Shown here: piece by piece, positions 55,557 to 64,000 of the stretch
How the letters are laid out: each line of letters opens with the position of its first letter
How positions within the stretch are numbered: position 1 is the stretch's first letter
Source: Rhizobium rosettiformans W3
Lineage (GTDB): Bacteria > Pseudomonadota > Alphaproteobacteria > Rhizobiales > Rhizobiaceae
DNA length: 64,000 bases
Reading direction: 5' to 3'
NCBI RefSeq assembly: GCF_004912135.1
Contig: NZ_STGU01000007.1
Span: 1 to 64,000, forward strand
Notes under the pieces: generated by a model
What the model saw: the letters and a program-made list of their open reading frames with translations, nothing else
What the model was told of the DNA's origin: nothing
The model's database searches: none
Program-made: the position numbers and the translations under genes

Positions 55557-55873
55557 GAAAGTACCCGGTATCACGGGAGGCACTTGAAATTATGATTGAA
55601 TGAAAACAGCGAGTTAGGCTGTCTTTTTGCCGTCATTTAACTATGACATACAACGATTATTTTTTATTTCTTTCACCCTTTTGTGACTGCCGTTTGAGGG
55701 CCCGAGGGGGTGGGGGACGGGAGTATGGCGGCCACAACGCCGATCCTGCTGCTCAAAATCCAGCCTCATCAAAACGGCAGTTGCCACAAATTTCTGCGCC
55801 GCTGGACTTGACCTCGGTGGTTCCACCGGACATAAAGAAGCCGAACCGTACCGTACGGTACCAGGAGGCGCCC
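55557..55873 (+). promoter_or_regulatory. Upstream region of the TetR-ilvC pair with palindrome
   Basis: No gene is seen here. TTGACC (55808-55813) and CATAAA (55831-55836) are 17 bases apart, a possible promoter. Between it and the ribosome site lies the perfect 14-base palindrome GTACCGTACGGTAC (55848-55861), well placed for repression by the TetR protein encoded directly downstream. A weak hairpin ACAGC/GCTGT with five T follows at 55606-55627. Confidence 0.5.
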
Positions 55874-57603
<1,730 letters not shown>

Positions 57604-57627
57604 TCGTCATCCGCTGAGGATGAACAG

Positions 57628-57664
57628 AGGCCGGGAGGGGAAACCTTCCCGGCCTTCTCTTTTT
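57628..57664 (+). terminator. Terminator of ilvC
   Basis: AGGCCGGGAGGG and CCTTCCCGGCCT form a 12-bp stem with a GAAA loop, followed by TCTCTTTTT. It lies 25 bases after the ilvC stop. Confidence 0.88.
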
Positions 57665-57686
57665 CGGGCCTCCGCGTCTCTGGCGA

Positions 57687-58064
57687 TCAGACCGCCAGGG
57701 AGCGCTTCATCGTCGCAACGCGCGCGGCAAACAGGATCATGCCGACGATGGTCAGCAGGGAGCCGATGACCGCCGGTCCTTCCGACATGCCCATGACCGC
57801 CATTGCAATCCCCGGGATTATGATCCAGAGGCCAAGGGTTGCGACGACGACATGGATCCGCGCCAGGCGCGTTTCAGCGGCGGCGGGAACCGTATGGTAG
57901 AACAGGCCGTAGATGGCCATGGACACCCATCCCAAGAGATTGAGATGGGCGTGGGCGGTCGACAGCGTGTGGTCGTGCGATGCGGCCATGACGATGCCGA
58001 AACCCATGCCGACCAGCGCATAGGCTGCAGCCGACACGAAACAGAAATATGCCAATCCGCGCAT
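57687..58064 (-). CDS. Small four-helix membrane protein
   Basis: 125 residues from the ATG at 58064. Four hydrophobic helices; the second begins HTLSTAHAHLNLLGWVSMAI, and FYHTVPAA follows. The His spacing recalls the subunit-I fold of haem-copper oxidases and related small haem-binding proteins, but only one or two of the ligands could be present. Function unknown; inner membrane. Confidence 0.6.
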   Translation of the reverse strand: MRGLAYFCFVSAAAYALVGMGFGIVMAASHDHTLSTAHAHLNLLGWVSMAIYGLFYHTVPAAAETRLARIHVVVATLGLWIIIPGIAMAVMGMSEGPAVIGSLLTIVGMILFAARVATMKRSLAV

Positions 58065-58275
58065 GAGGCGAACCTTTCTTAGATTTGAGATTGTCTTGCA
58101 AAACGCCGACAGGTGGTGAGGCCATGGCTCGGCACATGCTGGCGCCATCGCGGTGCCTTTGGGCCTGTGCGTGGCCTTGGTGGAGCGCCGTCCCTCAGTC
58201 GCTCCACGTTGGCCACTCGCTCCTTGCCGAAGTCCCTGATCGTCCCCCGGGGACTTCGGCACCAGCGGGTGGTGA

Positions 58276-58770
58276 TCAGTGATGCGCCGGCGGGGGCAGC
58301 ATTGTCACGCCGAAGCGTGCCGCTTCTGCGGTGATGTGCGCGACATCCGGCTGTCCCATCGGCGGGAAGATGGTGGTCTCGGTTTCGACCGGCTCTCCGA
58401 CCGCTTCGAAGAAGTGTTCATGGGGGCCGCCCGGCAGGTTGATGATCAGCATCTTGGATGGCGTGCTTGCCGGGTTGCGGAACGCATGGACCATGCCGGG
58501 GCTGACATAGACAAACTCGCCCGGGCCGCAACGGCGCCAGGTTTCGCCGAGCATGAACTCGAAGCTGCCTTCGGTCACCAGGAAGGCTTCTGCGTCGGCC
58601 TGATGGTGCGGCGGCGCTCCTGCACCCGGTGCGGAGCATGACTCGACGATCGTGAACTGACCGCCGGTTTCTGCCGCGCGGGCGCGGAAGGTCAAGAGGC
58701 TGCCAAGAAAGTGCACGGTCTTTGCCGGTGAGGCGGTTTCATTCGATACTGTTATGGTCTCCGTATTCAT
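58276..58770 (-). CDS. Cupin domain protein
   Basis: 164 residues. Cupin motif 1 is APPHHQADAEAFLVTEGSFE with the His/His/Glu metal ligands, and motif 2 is PGEFVYVSPGMVHAFRNP with His. Such proteins bind a metal and may be small dioxygenases or quercetinase-like. Divergent from the TetR gene at 58838, the probable regulator, with operator-like repeats between them. Confidence 0.88.
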   Translation of the reverse strand: MNTETITVSNETASPAKTVHFLGSLLTFRARAAETGGQFTIVESCSAPGAGAPPHHQADAEAFLVTEGSFEFMLGETWRRCGPGEFVYVSPGMVHAFRNPASTPSKMLIINLPGGPHEHFFEAVGEPVETETTIFPPMGQPDVAHITAEAARFGVTMLPPPAHH

Positions 58771-58807
58771 GTTGCATCCCTTCTCCTTTGTGATACATTC
58801 TCTCTTA

Positions 58808-58825
58808 ATGAGATGGTTGTCTCAT
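58808..58825. promoter_or_regulatory. Operator-like repeat between cupin and TetR genes
   Basis: ATGAGA (58808-58813) and TCTCAT (58820-58825), six bases apart, form an inverted repeat in the divergent promoter region; AATGAG recurs just right of it. Likely bound by the adjacent TetR. Confidence 0.5.
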
Positions 58826-58837
58826 AATGAGGTGATG

Positions 58838-59440
58838 ATGAGCAGTCAAGTGAAAAGTTTCGAACGGATCAACCAGAAGCGGCGTACGCGCACGGAACTG
58901 TTGCGTGCAGCCCGAGATCTTGCGGAAGGGGGGCGCCAGCCGTCGGTGGCGGAAGTGGCAGATCATGCCGGCATTTCGCGCGCCACGGCCTATCGCTACT
59001 TCTCCGCGCCGGAGGAAATGATCCGGGAGGCCGTGCTGGACGCGGTCGCCAATACGATTACGATCGAACCGCCCCCGGCTGGTGCGGGTCCGGAGACCGT
59101 CGGCGTTCAAGTTCAATCGCTGGTCGGGCGCATTTTCGACATGGTGATCGACAACGAGGCGATGTTTCGCGCCTTGCTGGCCAGCACGGTGACCGGAGAG
59201 GAGACAGCCAAGCGGGGAGGGCGGCGTATCGGATGGCTGACCGACACGCTCGAGCCTTTGCGCCCGCATCTGCCGCCGGGAGATTTCAAGAAACTGGTCT
59301 ACGCTTTGTCCCTGCTCACCGGGATCGAGACGATCGTGGTTCTCAAGGACGTCTGCGGATTGGATGCGGCCGATGCGCGGGAGACAACGTTATGGGCTGC
59401 CAAGACCCTGCTCGCCGGCCTTGCCGTTCCGCAGTCCTGA
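58838..59440 (+). CDS. TetR family transcriptional regulator
   Basis: About 200 residues from the ATG at 58838 (GAGG five bases upstream). HTH: PSVAEVADHAGISRATAYRYF. The C-terminal helical domain is typical. Its divergent partner is the cupin gene, and the inverted repeat between them is a natural binding site, so it probably represses the cupin gene and itself until an unknown ligand binds. Confidence 0.88.
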   Translation: MSSQVKSFERINQKRRTRTELLRAARDLAEGGRQPSVAEVADHAGISRATAYRYFSAPEEMIREAVLDAVANTITIEPPPAGAGPETVGVQVQSLVGRIFDMVIDNEAMFRALLASTVTGEETAKRGGRRIGWLTDTLEPLRPHLPPGDFKKLVYALSLLTGIETIVVLKDVCGLDAADARETTLWAAKTLLAGLAVPQS

Positions 59441-59485
59441 GCGGATCGGACGGCCTGAAACCACCATTGTGAGACTGGGCTTCGG

Positions 59486-60652
59486 TCAGGCGCTGACGTC
59501 GGCCCGCATCGGCGTTTCGGTGCCGCGGACACAGTCGCGGCCCGCTTCCTTGGCTGCGTAGAGATAGCGATCGGCTCGGCTGACGATGGAGTTCTCATCA
59601 TCATCCGCACGCGCCACGGCGACCCCGATGCTGACGGTGAGGTTTGCCGCCCGTCCCTCCTCGGCCGGCACCAGCAATTGCGCAATCCGGGCCCTCAGCG
59701 TGTCGGCAAAGTCGATCGCGTCCGGCGCCTCGGATCCTTGAAGCAGGAGGGCGAATTCCTCGCCGCCATAGCGAGCGGCGGTGGCATCGAGGCCCCTGAT
59801 GGCGGATTGCAGGAGTTCGGCCACCACTTGAAGACATCGGTCCCCCGCCTGATGGCCATGGGTGTCGTTGAAGCGTTTGAAGTGATCGACATCGATCAGG
59901 AGAAGCGCCAGAGGCCGGTCTGCCTTGTGAGCGAGGTCTAGCCGGCGGGTCAGCTCCTCGTTGAAGCCGCGTCGGTTGTCGAGGCCCGTGAGCGCGTCGG
60001 TGCGGGCGTGGCGGCGCAGTTGCTCGTTTGCCTCGGTCAGCTTCTCGTTGCTCTCTGCCAGAGCATCGACGAGAACACGCGTCCGCTTTTCGGCTGCGAT
60101 GCGTTTCTCGTCGAGGGTAATGAGCCGCACCATGTAGCTTGCGAGGAAGCCGACATAGGCGACGCAGATCGGCACCATGACCCAGTTGCCCTCGCGGATC
60201 GCCGCGACATTGACGAAGGCCGTCACGGTCATGATGACCAGCAAAGTCGAGCGAGGTGCGAGATAGGCGCGGGCGGCGGCCGACTGCACAATGCCGCAGC
60301 CAATGGCCAGCGCGACCACCTGGGTGTCCGGGGGGCTGTCTGCGTAGAGAATGGCAAGCGCCAGCCCCCAAGCGACACCCGAGAGCAGCGAGATCACGGA
60401 GAAGCGCGCAAGCCAGAGCTGCAGCTTATCCGCCGGCGAGCGGTGCCGATACATGTAGTCGCCGATGCCTCGGATCGCGACCTGGGCCGAGAGGATCAGA
60501 AGAACGAGCACGACTTTGCCAAACTCTCCCGCGCCGTAAGGCTGTATGGTCGCGGCCAGGATGGCGACGGCTGCAACGAGATGTGGCGTGATGCTGAAGA
60601 GGACGCCCAGATGATCCCATGGCGGATCCGTCTCGTCTTCGGCGCCGATCAT
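59486..60652 (-). CDS. Membrane diguanylate cyclase (GGDEF)
   Basis: About 388 residues from the ATG at 60652 (a TTG at 60679 is possible). Six or so hydrophobic helices fill the N-terminal 180 residues; a short coiled coil (ESNEKLTEANEQLRRHA) leads into a GGDEF domain with TDALTGLDNRRGFNEELTR and an intact catalytic YGGEEFALLL. Likely makes c-di-GMP. No neighbouring signalling partner is seen. Confidence 0.92.
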   Translation of the reverse strand: MIGAEDETDPPWDHLGVLFSITPHLVAAVAILAATIQPYGAGEFGKVVLVLLILSAQVAIRGIGDYMYRHRSPADKLQLWLARFSVISLLSGVAWGLALAILYADSPPDTQVVALAIGCGIVQSAAARAYLAPRSTLLVIMTVTAFVNVAAIREGNWVMVPICVAYVGFLASYMVRLITLDEKRIAAEKRTRVLVDALAESNEKLTEANEQLRRHARTDALTGLDNRRGFNEELTRRLDLAHKADRPLALLLIDVDHFKRFNDTHGHQAGDRCLQVVAELLQSAIRGLDATAARYGGEEFALLLQGSEAPDAIDFADTLRARIAQLLVPAEEGRAANLTVSIGVAVARADDDENSIVSRADRYLYAAKEAGRDCVRGTETPMRADVSA

Positions 60653-60788
60653 TGGCAGGGCGAGCTTTTGCAGGAGCAAGCAGTGAGTCCTTTGCTGATT
60701 TCGCCTTCAATCATAGGGGAGTTTTACTCAAATGTTAGCGCAATCTCAGGCAGCGACTTCCGCGTGGGTAGCATATGGTGACCGACGG

Positions 60789-60825
60789 ATATGCGATAGG
60801 TCAGCATTGTTGACCTATCGCATAT
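60789..60825. repeat. 15-bp perfect inverted repeat upstream of an aminotransferase
   Basis: ATATGCGATAGGTCA and TGACCTATCGCATAT are exactly complementary with a 7-base spacer. It lies 46 bases before the aminotransferase start, and no T-run follows, so an operator is more likely than a terminator. Confidence 0.6.
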
Positions 60826-60871
60826 TTCGTGATCTTCTGCCGCGATAACAACACGCCTTGAGGAAACACCG

Positions 60872-62095
60872 ATGCTGAACTGGGATCACGTCTTTGCCAC
60901 CCGGTCGTCGCGCATGCGCGCGTCAGAAATCCGAGAATTGCTGAAGCTGCTCGACAAGCCGGATATCATCTCGTTCGCAGGCGGTATTCCCGATCCAGCC
61001 CTCTTTCCTGAAGCGGAATTCAACCAGGCCTATCAGGCGCTTTTCTCGGAAGGCAAGGCCGGTGCGGCGCTGCAATATTCGGTGTCCGAAGGCTATCTGC
61101 CGCTCCGGACCTGGCTCAAGGAGGAGATGGGGCGTCTCGGGATCGACTGCGACGTCGATAACATCTTCATCATGTCAGGATCGCAGCAGGCGCTCGATTA
61201 TCTCGGCAAGCTTTTCCTCTCTCCCGGCGATACCGCATTGGTGACATGGCCGACCTATCTCGGTGCGCTCCAGGCATTCAATGCCTATGAGCCGCAGTAT
61301 GACCAACTGTCGACCGGCAACCGGACACCGGCGAGCTACCGGGCAGCGGCGGAAGCGCAGGGAAGTGCCGTCAAATTCGCCTATCTCTCGACCGATTTCG
61401 CCAATCCGACAGGCCAGACGGTGAGCCTTGCGGAACGGCAGCAGATTCTGGCGCTGGCCGATGAACTCGACATTCCGGTGGTCGAGGACGCGGCCTATCA
61501 GCATCTGCGCTATGACGGGACGCCAATCCCGCCCATCCTTTCGCTCGACATTGCCCGCAGCGGCGGGATCGACGCCTGCCGGACGATCTATTGCGGCAGC
61601 TTTTCCAAGACGCTCGCGCCTGGTCTGCGGGTCGGCTACGTGGTGGCGGCAAAGCCCGTGATCCGCAAGCTGGTGTTGATGAAGCAGGCCGCGGACCTGC
61701 ATTCCTCTACCATCAACCAGATGGTCGTGGCCGAGGTCGCCGAGAAACATTTCCCCGCGCAGATTGCGAAGATCCGGAGAGCCTATGCCGCCCGGCGCGA
61801 TGCGATGCTTGCGGCTCTCGACACATACATGCCGGAGGGGACGCAGTGGACGCGGCCGGAAGGTGGGATGTTTGTCTGGGTAACGCTGCCGGAAGGCATG
61901 GACGGAGCCGCGCTCCTGGCCCGGTCGGTGGAAACGGAAAAGGTCGCCTTCGTGCCCGGTCAGGCCTTCTTTGCCGATCGGTCCGGTGCCAACACTATCC
62001 GGCTCTCCTATTCCTGCGCAAACGAGGCGATGATCGACGAAGGGATCCGCCGTCTCGGCCGTCTGGTTGGTAGCGCGCTGGACCGCGCCGCCTGA
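60872..62095 (+). CDS. PLP-dependent aminotransferase (class I/II)
   Basis: 407 residues, fold-type I. PDIISFAGGIPDPALFPEAE is typical of MocR-like 2-aminoadipate or multisubstrate aminotransferases; SGSQQALDYLGKLFLSPGD, DFANPTGQTVSLAERQ, VEDAAYQHLRYDG with the cofactor Asp/Tyr, and the PLP lysine in CGSFSKTLAPGLRVGYV are present. No HTH domain. The inverted repeat upstream suggests regulation. Substrate uncertain. Confidence 0.92.
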   Translation: MLNWDHVFATRSSRMRASEIRELLKLLDKPDIISFAGGIPDPALFPEAEFNQAYQALFSEGKAGAALQYSVSEGYLPLRTWLKEEMGRLGIDCDVDNIFIMSGSQQALDYLGKLFLSPGDTALVTWPTYLGALQAFNAYEPQYDQLSTGNRTPASYRAAAEAQGSAVKFAYLSTDFANPTGQTVSLAERQQILALADELDIPVVEDAAYQHLRYDGTPIPPILSLDIARSGGIDACRTIYCGSFSKTLAPGLRVGYVVAAKPVIRKLVLMKQAADLHSSTINQMVVAEVAEKHFPAQIAKIRRAYAARRDAMLAALDTYMPEGTQWTRPEGGMFVWVTLPEGMDGAALLARSVETEKVAFVPGQAFFADRSGANTIRLSYSCANEAMIDEGIRRLGRLVGSALDRAA

Positions 62096-62202
62096 CAGCG
62101 GGCGGGCCGAGGGCTTTGCCGGCCGCAGCCGTGTGGGTTGCGACAAGGGGGAGGGCGTGATTGAGTGCGCCCCGCCCTAGTGCCTCAAGCCGACGAGTGT
62201 CC

Positions 62203-63312
62203 ATGTCCATCCGCATCGCGACCTTCAACATCGAGAACCTGATCGCCCGCTTCGATTTCACGGGCTATCGGAACCAGCTGCGGTCCGATCGGGTGCTGAA
62301 ACTCTTCGAGATCAAGTCCGAGGCCGATTACCAGCGGCTGGAAGCGGCCCGTATCGTCTCGTCCACCGACGATACAAGGCAGCTCTCGGCGCTTGCCATC
62401 GCCGACACCGATGCCGACATCCTGTGCCTGCAGGAAGTCGATAACATCGAGGCGCTGAAGGCCTTCGAATACGGCTATCTCTTCCGGATGATCGGCTCGG
62501 GATACAGACAGAAATATCTGGTCGAGGGCAATGACAGTCGCGGCATTGACGTTGCCGTTCTGATGCGGGAGGAGACACGCGATGGCCAACGTATCGAGGT
62601 GCGCGACGTCACCAGTCACGCCGCACTCACCTATCACGATCTCGGCCTCTATCACCCGGGCCTTGGACCGAATATTCGTCCGGATGACCGCATCTTCAAG
62701 CGGGACTGCCTGGAACTCGACCTTCGCATCGGCGGGCGGCCGCTGACCGTCTATGTGGTCCACTTCAAATCGATGACGAATGGCCGCGATGGCGTCGACG
62801 GGCGCACATCGACCATGCCGATCCGCGAGGCCGAGGCGAAGGCAGTCCGCCACATCATCGAGAACCGCTTTGGACGTGACCATGCGAGCCGGCGCAATTT
62901 CGTCATTTGTGGCGACATGAACGATTATCAGGAGCGGGTGGACGTCATCGGCGATCGGCGCACTGGCTATGACTATGTCCTTCGGCCAGACCTCGAGAGT
63001 GCGCTCGATGTCTTTTCGCATGACGGCTTTGCCGAGAATGCCATGGCTCGTCGCGATGCTCTCGATCGCTGGACGCTGTACCATGCGCGCGGGCCGGAAG
63101 AGCAGCATCTCTGCCAGCTGGACTATATCTGGTTGTCGAAAGGCCTCGCGGACGCCAATCCGGCTGCCGTGCCCGAGGTGATCCGCAATGGCCAGCCTTT
63201 CCGCACGCCCTTTCCACCGGGGCAGGAGGTGGAGCGCTATCCGCGGATCGGTTGGGATCGGCCGAAGGCCTCCGATCATTGCCCGATCGCCATGACCCTG
63301 CACCTGCCATGA
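62203..63312 (+). CDS. Endonuclease/exonuclease/phosphatase family protein
   Basis: 369 residues from the ATG at 62203. RIATFNIENLIARFDF carries the first Asn, ADILCLQEVDNIEAL the metal Glu, VYVVHFKSM the His region, NFVICGDMNDYQERVDV the Asp/Asn pair, and WDRPKASDHCPIAMTLHLP the terminal Asp-His. A metal-dependent phosphodiesterase or nuclease; substrate unknown. The stop overlaps the NUDIX gene by ATGA. Confidence 0.9.
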   Translation: MSIRIATFNIENLIARFDFTGYRNQLRSDRVLKLFEIKSEADYQRLEAARIVSSTDDTRQLSALAIADTDADILCLQEVDNIEALKAFEYGYLFRMIGSGYRQKYLVEGNDSRGIDVAVLMREETRDGQRIEVRDVTSHAALTYHDLGLYHPGLGPNIRPDDRIFKRDCLELDLRIGGRPLTVYVVHFKSMTNGRDGVDGRTSTMPIREAEAKAVRHIIENRFGRDHASRRNFVICGDMNDYQERVDVIGDRRTGYDYVLRPDLESALDVFSHDGFAENAMARRDALDRWTLYHARGPEEQHLCQLDYIWLSKGLADANPAAVPEVIRNGQPFRTPFPPGQEVERYPRIGWDRPKASDHCPIAMTLHLP

Positions 63313-64000
63313 GCGCGCTCGTGTTCGACGATGTCGGTCTGCCAGCAGACGGTAGCGTGCATGAGGTGCGTTCGCTCGATCTGCGCGTTTCCTCTTTGGT
63401 TCATCCTCTGGAAACGGCACAGGCTGAAGCGATCGCCCGCAACTGGGAGGCGGAGTTGGCAGCCAATCCCGCACTCTTCAATGGGCCGCTGATCCTGCAA
63501 CGGGAGATCCGCTACTCTGAGGGGCATCTGGAGGCCGAGGGCCATGTCGCGGGCTTTGCCACTTTCCTGTGGTGGCGGCGACAGCCCGAGCTCACTGGCG
63601 CATGCCACCTGTTTGCCTACCCGGTATTGGTCGGAAGCGATGGCGCGCTCATCGCGGTCGAGATGGCGCCGCATACGGCCAATCCCGGCCAGGTCTATTT
63701 CGCCGCCGGATCACTCGACCTCTCGGACATTGTCGACGGGCGCTGTGACATTGAGGGTAACATGCGGCGCGAAGTGCTGGAGGAGACGGGTCTCGACCTT
63801 CGCGCGGCCGAGCCGGATCCGATTCTCTATGCCAGCTACCGATCGCGGAAAATGACGCTTCTGCGGCTCTTCCACTTCCGCGAGACGGCAGATGAACTGG
63901 TCGAGAGCATCAACGCCTTTGCCCGCCGGTGCAACGAGCCGGAGATCACCCGTGCGGTTGCCATTCGCGACGGGGATCCGACGGCGCATCGCTACGGCCT
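63309..64000 (+). CDS. NUDIX hydrolase (3' end outside window)
   Basis: At least 230 residues, still open at the window end. The Nudix box is visible as AAGSLDLSDIVDG followed by NMRREVLEETGLDL (R-E-x-x-E-E motif). The long N-terminal part (about 120 residues) is not a known domain. Coupled to the preceding phosphoesterase by a four-base overlap, suggesting they act on related nucleotide substrates. Confidence 0.85.
   Translation, partial: MSALVFDDVGLPADGSVHEVRSLDLRVSSLVHPLETAQAEAIARNWEAELAANPALFNGPLILQREIRYSEGHLEAEGHVAGFATFLWWRRQPELTGACHLFAYPVLVGSDGALIAVEMAPHTANPGQVYFAAGSLDLSDIVDGRCDIEGNMRREVLEETGLDLRAAEPDPILYASYRSRKMTLLRLFHFRETADELVESINAFARRCNEPEITRAVAIRDGDPTAHRYG

Overview
The window reads as a stretch of alphaproteobacterial chromosome, most likely Rhizobiaceae (Rhizobium/Agrobacterium-like). 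The evidence is the run folA-hflK-hflC-DUF2065-degP, head-to-head serB/miaA, an attenuated ilvB-ilvH operon, ilvC, pdxJ and high G+C coding sequence on the right. This is inference from gene content and order; no database search was run.

Left part (1-29364): a mobile island with visibly lower G+C and little core metabolism. It opens at the window edge with a translationally coupled recombinase trio: large tyrosine recombinase, small coiled-coil protein, large tyrosine recombinase. It ends at a break inside thyA; only the last 90 codons of thymidylate synthase (from the conserved PFNIASYA block) remain, directly before folA. The cargo looks like a defence/conflict store: (a) a four-gene operon of DNA cytosine-5 methyltransferase, phosphoribosyltransferase-like protein, P-loop ATPase and Rossmann-like protein (4351-9485); (b) a membrane protein with a restriction-endonuclease-like core coupled to an ADP-ribosyltransferase-like protein (14489-17460); (c) a papain-like candidate followed by an Xre-type HTH protein; (d) a PIN-domain protein; (e) a YejK/NdpA-like protein coupled to a membrane protein; (f) a HEPN-like protein; (g) a soluble FtsH-like AAA+/M41 protease with a small coupled partner and a divergent HTH regulator. 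An IS66 element (about 11.8-14.3 kb), a degenerate second IS66 piece, a tRNA-like 3' end and several gene-poor stretches show that the island is a mosaic.

Right part (29365-64000): core chromosome. Dihydrofolate reductase, the HflKC membrane complex and a DegP protease are followed by a GGDEF-EAL protein, a GNAT acetyltransferase, serB, miaA and a HerA-type ATPase. Next is the branched-chain amino acid locus, with a short Val/Leu/Ile-rich leader peptide and attenuator before ilvB-ilvH; ilvC lies about 12.6 kb further on, directly behind a TetR gene. Between and after these are an ArsR regulator, aldo/keto reductase, LysE exporter, cobalt-type nitrile hydratase with accessory gene, RecD/Dda-like helicase, a MerR regulator with a LuxR-like tail, pdxJ, a racemase, an Lrp regulator, four paralogous small secreted proteins, a cupin/TetR divergent pair, a diguanylate cyclase, an aminotransferase, an EEP-family phosphoesterase and a NUDIX protein cut by the window end.

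The most notable points are the thyA junction with its recombinase trio and end palindrome, the four-gene methyltransferase/PRTase/ATPase operon, the nuclease-fold/ADP-ribosyltransferase pair, and the apparently leaderless ilv leader peptide.
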